Part shown: positions 1 to 11,052 of the stretch, piece after piece
Numbering within the stretch: the first letter of the stretch is position 1
How the letters are laid out: each line of letters opens with the position of its first letter
Source of the DNA: Endocalyx cinctus
Lineage: Eukaryota > Ascomycota > Sordariomycetes > Amphisphaeriales > Apiosporaceae
Assembly (NCBI GenBank): GCA_001600455.1
Contig: BCKC01000009.1
Span: forward strand, 434,001 to 498,000
DNA length: 64,000 nucleotides
Direction: 5' to 3'
Notes under the pieces: model-generated
The model's database searches: none
What the model was told of the DNA's origin: nothing
Seen by the model: the letters and a program-made list of their open reading frames with translations, nothing else
Program-made: the position numbers and the translations under genes

Positions 1-86
1 AGTTTCTTCTCATAAAACATACAGGCTGTGGACGATTATTGCATCTATTTTATTTCTATGCTTTATACTTTTCATTTCCTCGTCTA

Positions 87-389
87 TCACATCCCGGTCT
101 GCGCCTGTTTTGCCCTGAACCCGTGCACCCGATGCCTCCTGTGGTTATCCTGGTTTTCTGCCCCGCAATCGCCGCAGAGCAGGGAGCCGTCCTCGCGCTG
201 CAGCGTGCACTTGCAAGTGCACATGCACCCCTTGTACGCCGAGTCGTTTTTTCCCCAGAGTTCGACCCTTTCGCATACCAGGCACAGGGGCGGCACGCTC
301 ATGGGCGCCGAGGAAGACGCCGCGGGCTCCTGCGCTAGGTTCGGGCACGCGCAGTGGTCGCATTGGCATATGAGGTGTTCTGCCGTCAT
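87..389 (-). CDS. Small cysteine-rich protein, probably zinc-binding
   Basis: Single-exon reading frame of 100 residues with a true ATG at 389. No signal peptide is visible, so it is probably intracellular. Cysteines come in CxC and CxxC pairs: CQCDHCAC near the N-terminus, CLVC in the middle, then CMCTCKC and CGDC. The regular spacing suggests a small zinc- or metal-binding fold; this is inferred from the pattern, and I do not recognise a named family. The upstream side on its strand is a run of about 20 A/T pairs at 390-410, common in fungal promoters. The four alternative frames here lack this Cys pattern. The coding strand is GC-rich compared with the adjacent spacer, supporting a real gene. 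A metallothionein-like role is possible but the protein is longer and less Cys-dense than those. Confidence 0.6.
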   Translation of the reverse strand: MTAEHLICQCDHCACPNLAQEPAASSSAPMSVPPLCLVCERVELWGKNDSAYKGCMCTCKCTLQREDGSLLCGDCGAENQDNHRRHRVHGFRAKQAQTGM

Positions 390-411
390 GTTTTTTTTTT
401 TTTTTTTTTAA

Positions 412-1710
412 CTTTTTGTGCGGTATGTCCCAGGGGGGGAATTTATTTATAGAAGTGGACTTAGATTGGTTTCTGAGCTGGATATGATATTCAAAAATGG
501 ATTTTTATCTATAGTTACTGGTAAAAAAAAAAGAATTGCTAACGACGCGGATGAGTTTGCATGGTGGTGGTGAGAGGGCACGGTTCTACGACCATAATAT
601 CTTGTATCCAGGCCGCACGTACGGTCAATCTGAAAGCGGAAAAGTTCAGTGATGACTTCTTTCTTCTACGTAAAAGAGTGTCTAGAATTGACATTGTTTA
701 TTGTTCGCCGTTTCTTTCATGCCATTCGGGTGATTCACTAGTTGCCAAATCATACTCGTTTTGATCCTCGAGCAAAGAACCATGTTCTCCCCTAACTCAT
801 ATTGAAATGATTCTCAATGTGATTTTACCTCGTGACTTGAATAATGATTTATTTTTCGCAATTCTTGTATCTTTTTCGTCTTTTTCATTTTCTTGTTCAA
901 CCGGAACATGTGTTCTGTCGCCAAGCTCATCGCCTCTTGCTGACACCCTGAAACCTGCTCAAGTTGACCATTAATTAACCATTCCACATGAATCATCTAG
1001 TTGGTTAAATGAATTAACCCAAACAAGTTCCATTTAAATGGCGTGTTGCATTGCTGCACCGAAGAAACAGTTTGCGCAGTTCCGGTGGAATGCTACCGTG
1101 AACTTTTCGAAGAGACTCGTTGAGGACCAGGGATTCTCTCATCCATCTATACCTCGCGCTTTTAAGTATATTGGGGTGATACTTTTGTTTTCTCTCCAAA
1201 TATCATGATGTTTATATTTTTGGATGAAGTATGCTGTGCATGTATCCATAGAATCGAATGCACCATCGAAGTTCTGATGCAAAAACCGGGAGCCTGGACA
1301 GGTGACCCCCAAAACACCTGGGAAATAAAAACAGGATATGCTAAAGATTCAACGATGATATATATATTATTACAGGTAGAACAGGCAGGGTAACAATATA
1401 TAATAGGTAAACATACCCGAATCCCGACAGCAATCTGACATGCGACGGGCGCGTGGGATGGGATCTAGATCAGCAGCCACGTTGACGTCATCCACCGAAC
1501 CTATCCCTGATTTCAAGAACGTGTATCAAAACATGACCTCAGCATTTCTCGTAACGTCCATAAAAACTTCAAGAAATATTTTAATAAATTTCCCAGACTT
1601 GCCTAATTCAACTTAAGACTATTTTTTTTTAATCGCTTAAAACTAATTTTCCTGATTTTCATAAAATTTTCATGTAATTATATTCTACTTAAATAATAAT
1701 ACTAGCGAAA
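412..1710. other. Intergenic spacer, AT-rich
   Basis: No convincing gene. Short open frames at 561-764 (+), 814-996 (-) and 1014-1199 (-) have no domain pattern and AT-rich codon use. The final 150 bases before 1711 are very AT-rich, as expected of a promoter for the gene that starts there. Confidence 0.5.
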
Positions 1711-3587
1711 ATGGAGATTAACGTCCCCGGCTTCTTCAACTCCCACATCCCGGACAAGTACAAGCAAGGAGGTCGGAACGCCATCGTGATAGACAGCCAC
1801 GGGCCGAACCATAACGACCCGGGGTTCTTGTCGAGCGACTTCCCCCGCGGCAAGCCCAAGCTATACGTGACGGCCGAGAGCGATGACTTCGACCAGCTCA
1901 CGCTAGCCGAGTGGCGGGACGAAGGGTTCGACGTGGAGTATCTATCCATGGGGCCGGGCGGGGCGCAGTACCGTTCCTTACTACAATCGCTGGGGACGAG
2001 GAACCTGGGCCCCTGCGAGACGTACGGCATCGTCGCGTACGGGGACGCCGCGAGCTTTTGTCTCGAGCACTTCCACGTGCTCGACAACAACCCGGAGTTC
2101 AAGCTCGGCTGCCTCGTCGCGTACTACCCGACGCGGATCCCGGACCCGCGGGGCAAGTTCCCGCACTCGATCCGCGTCGTCGTGCACCTGTCCGCCGGCG
2201 AGGACGTCGACGTCGTCACCCAGACCCAGCTCGTCGGCATCCAGGGTAAGCGTCGCGTCTCGAAGCGGAGTATCGGCCGCGGCAAGGGCGTCGGCGGCGG
2301 GCTGGATATGGCATTCCCGAGTTATTCTTACGAGGCGCAACCCGGTTTCGCCGAGCACGATCTGGACGAGTACGAGAAGGTTAGCGCCGAGCTGGCGTGG
2401 AGCAGGAGCGTGTCGACGTTGAGGAAGGCGTTTAGGATGGAAACAAATTTGGAAGGGATCTTGGAGCAGAACGTAGAAGGTAAGACACATTTTATTTTTA
2501 GTACACTACCACTATTATTTTTTTTTTTTTTTTCAAGAAACACATCACTAAAACAACTACAATTATAGGAAAGTTTACGTCGCGCCAAGTAACGCAGACG
2601 TTAACGACGTACACCAGCCGCGAAACGCCCCACGTCACGTACATGCCCACGCTGACCGGAGGGATCGGCGCGCAAGAGCTGCAGCGCTTCTACTCTCAGT
2701 ACTTCATACAGAGCAACCCTCCGACGACGAAGCTGAAGCTGATATCGCGGACGGTCGGCGACGACGGCGACCGCATCGTCGACGAGCTGCACCTCTCCTT
2801 CAAGCACACCCAGGAGATGCCGTGGATCCTCCCCGGCCTGCCGCCGACCAACAAGAGGGTCGAGATCATGGTCGTGAGCATCGTCGCTTTTCGGGGTGGC
2901 AAGATCTTCCACGAGCACGTGTACTGGGACCAGGCGAGCGTCCTGATGCAAGTCGGACTTTTGGACCCTAAACTGGTCCCCGAGAAGGCGAAGAGTCGAG
3001 GCGTGAAGAGGTTACCGGTGGTGGGGAGGGAGGCGGCTAGGAGGGTGCTGAAGGGGTTCGAGGACGATGGCGAGGACGGCGAAGCGGATAACGAGTTGAT
3101 TCCTGGGTGGTATGACGACGACGATGATGACCATTATGATGAACACGATAACGAGAATGAAGGAAACGGTTACGGCGGGCGCCGAGATACAGGGAAGAAC
3201 AAGTCAGCGGGTAATTCTTTAAATCCCTCAGAGGGTCTTGTCGGCGGCGGAAACCCACAGCCACCAGTCGAAAAGCGAGCGCCAGAAGACGGGCGAAAGG
3301 CGGTGAGTGGGGAAAAGGAGCCGGAAAATGAGAACGCAGAGAACAGCCCTCGGGGTGTAAAAGAGGAGGTTGTCGACAAATCGGCTGAAGGAACAATCGA
3401 CACCGGCCCAGTTACGGGAAGTGAAAATGATCGAGACGAGAATCAAAAGAAAGAGGTCAAGTCGTCCCTGCAAGAAGAGGAACATAATGAAGGAGACGGA
3501 GCAGATGAAAAGGCAGAAAAGGCAGCTGAGGACGAAAATGTTAATAAGTCTGCTGAAGATGGACTGAAGCCGGATCATGAAAGTTAG
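1711..3587 (+). CDS. Dienelactone hydrolase-like / SnoaL-like fusion protein
   Basis: Two exons, 1711-2479 and 2569-3587, joined across an 89-base intron (GTAAGA..TATAG) that contains a long T run; the join gives EGKFTSRQ in frame and a protein of 595 residues. Residues about 1-250 have the alpha/beta-hydrolase arrangement of dienelactone hydrolases, including the AYYPTRIPDP segment usual in fungal members. Residues about 255-410 form a SnoaL-like NTF2-fold domain (FKHTQEMPWILPG, YWDQASVLMQVGL). This two-domain order is seen in fungal proteins annotated as carboxymethylenebutenolidase-like. The expected nucleophile elbow reads AYGDA, with neither Cys nor Ser, so catalysis is doubtful. Residues after about 420 are an acidic, Lys/Glu-rich, probably disordered tail with a DDDDDD run. 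Cytosolic location is likely; the substrate is unknown. Confidence 0.85.
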
Positions 3588-4145
3588 GTTTCGAGGAACC
3601 ATGATTGCATGAGGTTTTGGTGGTATTGCGTAACTGAAATGATTGAGTTATTGTACGATGAACAGTTGGTGCTTTTATAATGTATATCTGGGTACTAGTG
3701 GTGGATTCCTCCCTGGATGTCATGAAATTGGCTTCATGGACCAGAGACGAGGAATTAAGTCTTGCAAGATTATCATTCCTATGGGATGAGTGATTATCGA
3801 CGATTGATTCATTTTTTATACCCCCTATCTCTTCCTATTTTTAGTGCTCCTTGTCAATAATAGCGAGGTAATAAGATTAGACTATAAACATTGAGAAGAG
3901 ACCATACTTTGTTCTAGTAGCCATCTAAAAGTTCTTCTTGGACCATCCTATAGCTAATCGTAGGCTAGATAGCCTTGTTCTATTTAACCATATTTATCGT
4001 TGATAGCACTAAAGCTCAGATCAATAAGTCTGATTATCCATATATACTTGCTTATCTGACGTGATTATATCTGTACGATCGATATACGTACGTAGACAAT
4101 CGATGCTATTGGTAGTCCATATCTATACTTAGTGATGCTGAGATA
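3588..4145. other. Convergent 3' spacer
   Basis: AT-rich spacer between the stops of two converging genes. I see no open frame or RNA gene in it; it should hold both 3' UTRs. Confidence 0.5.
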
Positions 4146-6175
4146 CTAGCCTTGCCTCTTTACGAACCGAAGTATAAGTGGCTTATTAGTCGTGCTAAAG
4201 GTATCCTTCGCGCCCTCATCAAAAGCTTTGCCAGTTTCGCAGGGTCCAAACTCCAAGTCAAAACTCTGTGCAATGCGAAAGAGGGAGGTTCGAAGCGTAA
4301 TAAACGCCAAGTTCTTCCCAACGCAAGAGAATGCGCCTATAGTTTTATCTCTGTTAACATGATAAAAAACACGGGCTTGAGTTTATTACGATGTGAGCAA
4401 GTTTCACGTACCAAGACTAAAGGGAAAGTAAGGTGCGCCGTCCGTCTCTAATTCCTCTCGCCGCTCCCCAAATCTTTCCGGAATAAACTCGTGGGCGAGC
4501 TTCCAGTATCTCGCGTCGGTCTGAATTTCCTGAGCTGGGACTATGACATTGACGTTTCCCGGGATGAATTGCTCATCTACTTGGATTCCTTCGGGAGGCG
4601 TGACGCGAGGCCCTCCCGTCAGCAAAGCCGGCTTCAACCTGAGAGTCTCGTTGATGATATCATCAATATACGTAACGGACTTAGCTTTGGCGTAGGTCCA
4701 ATCCTCTGCGGTGGGCATTTTGGCGTCAATCTGCTTTTGTAATTTTCGGAAGACCGCGGGATACTTGGCGAGATAATAGAGGATCGCCGTCAGCGTGGAT
4801 GCTACCGTCTCGCTGCCGGCGACGATGAGAACGCGGGAGTCGTCGTTAAGGGCCGCTATGGAAGGCGCTGCAGAGACGTCTTTTTCTACGAGGGCTTTGA
4901 GGAGCCAGGATACGATGTCTCGTGGATACTCATCCGGCTTCCAAGTCTATAATAATATTCGCGTTTAGCAAAGTCATCAAGATCAAACCTTTTTTTAAGG
5001 ATTCTTAAACTCACCTCCTGCTTTTCTTGGATGGCTGAAGAACATATATCGAAGAAAGCGGAGTACGCCGCAGTCGCACCCGGGATCCTCGAGATAAGGT
5101 GCAGAAACCACGGCACTTGGCTGATGACGCCGAGAAATCCGAGGTAGTCGCGAATGTTATGGATGGCAGGATGCTCTGTTCCCGCCTCGAGACATCCGAA
5201 GCTTTTACCCCATCCCACTTCTCCCATGATATCAAACGCGAGGAACATGGTCCAATCAGTCGCGTTAAAGGGCTTTCCGTCACCTAGCTGGGATATCAAG
5301 AGGTCCACGTTCGCCTTAACGCGCGGTTCATAGGTACCAAGGGCTTTTGATTTGTTAGTATTATCAAGATAGCAGGCGTGAGCAAGATAAGGTAACAGTA
5401 TGTTAGCTACTAACCTTTGATGGAAAATCCCCTCTCCCATGCCCTACGACGCACTTGGTGTAGTTTGAAATCTCTGACGTTGTTTATAGAACAATTTTGA
5501 ACATCGGTGTCAATTTGGCAATACCAGAGCGATTTTGTGCATTTTGAGCCAGGGCCGTGTATCAGCGGGACTGCAGACTTGCGGAAGATACATAATTCAC
5601 GAGGTCCTACGAAGTTGTAAGTATTAATTTCCCCGTTTTTTTTATCTCAAAAAAAAAAAAAGGTAGTGGAGATGTTTTCACGCACCGGTACGAACGAAAT
5701 CCCCATATTGAGTGTGCATCCGAGACAATTCTTTATGATACTGGACATTTTGAGCCGCGAGAAACATGCCGTAGAAACGCGTGATTTTCGACATGAACGG
5801 GCCGGGAAATTTCCGCAGACGATGGAAAAATAACCTATGTACCACGATGCTTGTGAATATGCCTGATATAAAAGAAGCGGCGATACTAGTAGCTTGCATG
5901 ACTGCATTTGTGATAGACAACCCCGTAGCGATGAACGCTAATCCAACACCAGTGTAGACAGCGAGTAACGAGGCTAATAGTTGAAACAAGAAAAGTTCTG
6001 GCTCAAAGGTACTCAGGACGATAAGATGAAGAAGCACGCCTGAAACTGCTGCAGAGAGTGGTATCTGGATAGAACCGAGAGAATCGCCTATGCCTCCGAA
6101 GAGGAGTGTTGAAAAAGACTCCATATTATTCTCCTGGAATTGATACTTTTGAGGCTTTGAATATTGTTCAATCAT
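4146..6175 (-). CDS. Cytochrome P450 monooxygenase, membrane-anchored
   Basis: Five exons on the minus strand: 6175-5686, 5606-5415, 5343-5015, 4946-4412, 4336-4146. All four introns (79, 71, 68, 75 bases) have GT..AG ends and keep the phase; the second has a TACTAAC branch site. The product is 578 residues, or 561 from the second ATG at 6124. The N-terminus has several hydrophobic segments, then RKFPGPFMSK, a proline-rich hinge. Signature parts are all present: I-helix AGSET, K-helix ETLRL (ExxR), PERF, and the haem loop FSLGAFSCVGK, which is split by the last intron after FSLG. The segment SAVPLIHGPGSKCTKS and the multi-helix N-terminus resemble fungal P450s annotated as tryprostatin B 6-hydroxylase-like; the substrate here is unknown. 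No biosynthetic core enzyme lies nearby. Confidence 0.9.
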
Positions 6176-7502
6176 AAAACCATCTTGAGCGAGCGTCGGA
6201 GTGAATTGCTTACATCTTAACTCATAGAAGCGGGCAGCTCAACCAGTGGTTTATCTGATAGGTGATGACTAATAGACCAAGGGGTCGTTGTATGATGCAA
6301 CCCAAGACGACCGGGTTCTTGGTGAAGTAGTATTCGCATAATCGATACGTCTATTTATCAGCTGTGGTTAATAATTACTGGAACAATGCCCTACGACATC
6401 GTCACCAGTTAAACATATAACTTCTGGTTGGTACATGTACTTGTACTTCTTTACACTCGGTAGCTTATGAACATGATTATAATGTCTAGTCAATAAATAG
6501 ACTTCATCATAAGATGAATCCTAACGGGTCGTATAATCTAATGACGCTGACGCTGAAAATTGTTATAATACTACGTTAATAGTCAGTAATTCGGTCTGCA
6601 TAGTTGAGACCCACTATAGGGGCTTCCTTAGGTGCTTAACACCATATATATATAGATATACGGTGCAGTATATGCATTTATATAACGTCGCGTATATATG
6701 TTTCACGTTATGCTTTAAAGGAAGAAAATATTTTTCTTTCCCGTATGAGTTTATGTAATGTTATAGTAGATTGCTTACTGATGTATCATACTGTAGCATC
6801 CGCACGGGTGTAATAATGTAAGATAAGGTGAGATGGAGCTGAATCAAGTATCACATTAATCTAACCTAAATAATTGAATTATACTGTAGCCCTAGAGAAT
6901 ACTAATTACTTCGCTGTACTGGATTTAAATGTTAACCAGCCGTCAATTGACCTTCATAACTTATATCATAGGGATGTAGATCGATGTTGAACGCGAGACA
7001 AAAGGGTACAGATATAGAACCAGCCTAAAGTGTAGTTTTCAATTTCACAATATGACCGGTAGCTATATGTAGGTCATGCCACATGTTGGTAGGTCTTTAA
7101 CACGCCTTGTTTATAGCGATAAATAACACACAAGTATATGATGATATTCAAGGCGCAAGTTGAGATTTTAAGACAATAATTCTGAGCTAATGAGGCTATG
7201 CATATTTCGTCTCTGTGATTTTCGTCCAAGTTTTCCGACCAAATGGTGACGCTGTGGCATGACAGGATTAGACAGTTTCCATCATTAAGCTTTGCTTTAG
7301 TCAAGATATGAGTATTTACAAGTCTTTCTGGGTATATAAAGAGAGGATAATTTGGGACAAGTAAGCATGATCAGTTTCAAATTATTATATTGCCATACCA
7401 TAATTATATAACACTCCTTCAATATAATTAAACCAACAATCGTAGTCTACTACAATAGATCATTCTATAATATCAAATTTGAATTCGCCAATATTCATCA
7501 CC
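6176..7502. other. Divergent intergenic region
   Basis: AT-rich spacer between divergent genes (P450 to the left, secreted protein to the right). No gene is visible; the 76-residue frame at 7074-7304 (-) has no recognisable features. It should carry both promoters. Confidence 0.5.
7333..7340 (+). promoter_or_regulatory. TATA box of the secreted Ser/Thr-rich protein gene
   Basis: TATATAAA lies about 160 bases before the ATG at 7503, a usual distance for a fungal core promoter with a short 5' UTR. Confidence 0.5.
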
Positions 7503-8147
7503 ATGTACTCCAAGTCATTCGCCGTCGTCGCTTTCTTAGCCGCCTCAGTCGCCGCATTTAACCCCGACGCCGTTCCCCGCGCCAACGAGGCCACCACACC
7601 CACACCCACAGCATCGACCCCCAGAAGCTCCGAATCGGCGCTCGAGTCGGCCTGCGCCAATTCCGTGCTCTCGATCGTAACCGGCGCCCCGACGCCGACG
7701 CCCAATTATTTCACCAAGGCCCTTTCGGCCGGCCAATTCATTCAGACGGCCGTATCGGACATCTGCAACTTCGAGGCCACGGGGGTCTCGTCCGGCGACT
7801 CGTCGGCCTACACCTCGTGGAACAAGGCCGTATCGTCGTACTACGCCGGTAAGCGTGGCGAGATCGCGGCGTGGGAATCGAGCTGCGATTATTCGTCGAC
7901 TCGGACCCGGACCTCGGGTGACGCGCCCTCGACGCGGCAGGTCCCGACTATGCTGGACGCGTACGGCGCTTTCTCGACTTCGGGCTGTAGCGGCGGCGGC
8001 GGTGGGAGCGTCGCTCCGACTACCACGCCTGATGAAACGGCCGTGATGTCGGCGACTGAGTATGTAGCTGCCGTGGTGCTTGGGGTTGCTGGCGCCATTG
8101 TAATTTTGTATTTAATCTCGAAATTGTTATTATGTTTATACGGTTAA
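7503..8147 (+). CDS. Secreted/surface Ser/Thr-rich protein of unknown function
   Basis: Single exon, 214 residues from the ATG at 7503. It begins with a signal peptide (MYSKSFAVVAFLAASVAA, cleavage likely after residue 18-20), followed by a Thr/Pro-rich stretch. The central part has a small helical-looking domain with cysteines in SACAN, DICNF, SSCDY and SGCSGG, which could form two disulfides. A Gly run (SGGGGGS) links to a C-terminal hydrophobic segment, about residues 185-212, ending almost at the stop. This is either a GPI-attachment signal or a single membrane span; the lysine inside it makes a span at least as likely. The layout is common among fungal cell-surface proteins of unknown role. 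It has its own TATA box and is divergent from the P450 gene. Confidence 0.8.
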   Translation: MYSKSFAVVAFLAASVAAFNPDAVPRANEATTPTPTASTPRSSESALESACANSVLSIVTGAPTPTPNYFTKALSAGQFIQTAVSDICNFEATGVSSGDSSAYTSWNKAVSSYYAGKRGEIAAWESSCDYSSTRTRTSGDAPSTRQVPTMLDAYGAFSTSGCSGGGGGSVAPTTTPDETAVMSATEYVAAVVLGVAGAIVILYLISKLLLCLYG

Positions 8148-8498
8148 AGAAAATATCGGTTTTGTAACATAGCTTGCTCTTTTGAGATTTAAATAATTTT
8201 CCAAAGATTTTGTATAAAATGTTAAGCCGCTTCTGACGATGGTCATAAAAGAAGGGGAGAAACGAGAGAAACCATTTACTGCTGAACAATCACAACATAA
8301 TTAGAAAATGTTTGGTTTTTCGGTATGTCATCAAGTAATAGAACTTCGGCTGCATCTTGCTTGATGGTTAGATATTAGATTTGCCAATAAACTTTGATGT
8401 TCGTTTTAACCAAGTCTAAAATATAGGTTATATCAACATTATTTCACTTAAAAAATTATATCACAAAATTTATTTGCATGTTTTTATTTATTTTACTT

Positions 8499-8585
8499 CC
8501 TATGGGAGTCTTATGGTATTTGCTTTTCCCCCATGGGAATCCCGTGGGATTTGCATTCTCCCCATGGGGGCTCGGCGTGGAATGG
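8499..8585. repeat. Imperfect tandem repeat, about 32-base unit, 2.7 copies
   Basis: The units start CCTATGGGAG, CCCATGGGAA and CCCATGGGGG at about 8499, 8530 and 8561. They share a TGGNATTTGC block in the middle. The perfect or near-perfect CCCATGGG palindromes stand out as a GC-rich island in AT-rich sequence and sit directly upstream of a TATA-like element. Confidence 0.6.
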
Positions 8586-8587
8586 GG

Positions 8588-8595
8588 ATATAAAA
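8588..8595 (+). promoter_or_regulatory. TATA-like element after the CCCATGGG repeats
   Basis: ATATAAAA follows the tandem repeat directly. The next ATG of a real gene is at 9271, about 680 bases downstream, so it either drives a long 5' UTR or an unseen transcript. Confidence 0.35.
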
Positions 8596-9270
8596 CCGTA
8601 GCTAGTCTCTTCTGGAGAAGCTAAACGAAATTGGAGAATTGCTCAATTCGTTTCTCTACTTTTTTTCGTTGAGTATTTTGTATCTTCCATGTTCTAGAGG
8701 TTACAGATAGGATGAGAATTGCTTCACCTGAGTATTTAATAATTAGCGTAATCTGCTTGGCTTCAATTCACGGCGTCCGCTGACGTGATGCTTCGTGGCC
8801 GTCTCCCTGTATACGATTTCTGCATATACAATCGTTGATCACTACCTACTAATTGTAAGTTTTTTTTTAATGCAACTTCGAATTATTATCATGTTCAATC
8901 ACAATTTTGACCTCTTAAAAGAGTAGCTCTTAATTATCAGAAGACGACTTATGTACGGGGGCTATCTTAAATAATTATACACCGATCTTGAACTAACCTT
9001 CGCGAACTGTTACACTAATGTGTATGTGGGCATCGTGTAGCGGGTATCTCGATTCATGATTGGTTTTAGGGGTATCAAAGAAGCTCTACAGTGAAAGGGT
9101 TTGCCCCAATCTTATCTTTTTAGTAAATATATCTCGGTACCTATGCGAGGGTGGGAAAAGAGGGGAAAAGGAGACAGGGATCTCTTGGCGAACTTCGGTT
9201 TTATTTTGTCAATTTTTTTCAAAGTATATCAACTCATTAAATTTGAGTATTCAGTTCCAATATACCCAAC

Positions 9271-11052
9271 ATGGCGTTTAGAAAGGCTGTGGGTATGAAT
9301 ATCCACGTGATAAGCTTCCTCGCTTTCTTAGGAGGTCTCGGAAGTGCCTCGGACGCTTCCGCCGTCGCCCAGCAATGCGTGAGTTATCCGCCATTCTTAG
9401 AAAAAACAAGGGTCCCTTAGAAAATATAGATCCGGCCGGATAACAATTGTCCTACCCGCTAATCCTAATAATAGTGCAATGGCCTAGCAAGCGCCGGTCT
9501 CGCGGAGCGGCTATCGTTCCCCAGCGACACGGCCTATACCGATAGCGTAGCATCGTACTGGTCCACCAGTTCCCGGATCACGCCATATTGCGTCGTTCAA
9601 CCTACGTCGGCTGAGGAGGTCGCCTTGGCCGTAAAGACCCTTGTGTCGGACCCCGACTGTCAGTTCGCGGTGCGATCCGGCGGTCACATGACATGGAAGG
9701 GTTCAAACAATATCGAAGAGGGTGTCACCATCGACTTGAAGAACATGAACGCCACCACGTATCACCCGGAAAATCGCACCGCCACTATTCTCCCCGGTGC
9801 GAGATGGGAGTCCGTTTACAGCACTCTTGACCCTATCCGCGTCACCGTCCCCGGCGGCCGTGCGGGTAATGTCGGTGTTGGAGGACTCGTTCTCGGAGGC
9901 GGGAACTCGTTTTTCTCGGGCCGAACCGGCCTGGTGTGCGACTCGGTCGTCATGTTCGAGGTCGTCCTAGCTAGCGGAGAGATCGTCTACGCCGACCATA
10001 AGACAAACGAGGATCTGTTTCGCGCCCTAAAGGGTGGTTCGTCTAATTTCGGTATCGTCACGCGCATCGACATGGCCGCTATTCCCGACGCGCCTAAGAT
10101 ATGGGGCGGCGTCACCATGTACAACAAGGGCCAAGGATACCTTCTTCTCGAGGCCATGGTGGAGTTTTGCGATAAGATGGAAGATGATCCGTACAGTTCC
10201 TCGATCGTCTTCTGGACTTATCAGCGGCATTTCAAAGATATCGTCGTTATTGGCGCGTTTGAAAATACCCAAAATGAAGTCCCGGGCACGTCGTTTGACG
10301 GCTACATGAAGACGAAGCCGATGGTGTCTACACATCGCGTCACAAATATGACGGATCTAGCTCGGGAACTGAACGTCCCCGCGGGTTACTAGTAGGCTCT
10401 CCCGCCCAATTCTTTTTGGCATTCTCGGATCGCGGCTTCATTTTTCCCTTTAATCCTACCGTGAACTTCACTCTTATTAGCCCAAAGTACTGACATTTCT
10501 TCCTCTAGTAACACCTGGTTCACGCTATCGCTAGCGAACGACATACGCGTGATGACCAAAGCAGTCCAAATTCACGAGAGAATCGTGGGTGAGATGAAAG
10601 AGTTAGCTCCGGACGGCGACTTCATGTCGATGTGCATGTTCCAGCCTCTCCCCGCCTTATTCGGGCGCCTGTCGGCCGAGAAAGGTGGGAATGTGCTGGG
10701 TTTGGACGCCGCCAAGAACAGCATCCTGTTCATGACGAATCTCCTCGTCCGCAAACCGGAGCTGGAAGCTGAAAGTCTAAAGCGTCTGACCGGCTTGGTG
10801 GAAGAGGTCCAGGAATACGCTAAATCCATCAACGCCGAAGGACCTGAATGGCTTTATCTGAACTATGCGCACCCATCGCAGGACCCGCTCAGCAGCTATG
10901 GGGCGGAGAATTTCAAGTTCATGCAAGCCGTGGCCTCAAAGTACGATCCAACCGGTGTATTCCAAACAAGGGTACCCGGCGGTTTTAAATTATCGAAATC
11001 GAAGTTGTTTGTCGCGGTTGAGGATCAAGAGCCATCTCATGATGAGCTATAG
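9271..11052 (+). CDS. Secreted FAD-dependent oxidoreductase (VAO/BBE-type)
   Basis: Three exons: 9271-9378, 9475-10391, 10509-11052; introns of 96 and 117 bases with GT..AG ends keep the frame (AQQ|CNGLAS and PAGYYNTWFT). The product is 522 residues. It starts with a signal peptide of about 25 residues. The FAD-binding PCMH domain shows VRSGGHMTWKG, where the His (about residue 107) is in the position that bonds FAD covalently in this superfamily, then VPGGRAGNVGVGG and GGSSNFGIVTRID. No Cys sits in the second attachment position, so a single covalent bond is more likely than a double one. The C-terminus carries the BBE-like YDPTGVFQ motif. Relatives oxidise alcohols, sugars or secondary metabolites with O2; the substrate here cannot be told. 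Confidence 0.88.

Larger units (their letters stand above)
8148..9270. other. Intergenic spacer with repeat/TATA module
   Basis: No gene seen. It contains the GC-rich tandem repeat at 8499-8585 followed by a TATA-like sequence, then AT-rich sequence up to the FAD oxidase gene. Confidence 0.5.

Noticed and set aside
1014..1199. 61-codon minus frame
   Set aside because: Protein-like in places but no ATG context, neighbours or family; likely chance.
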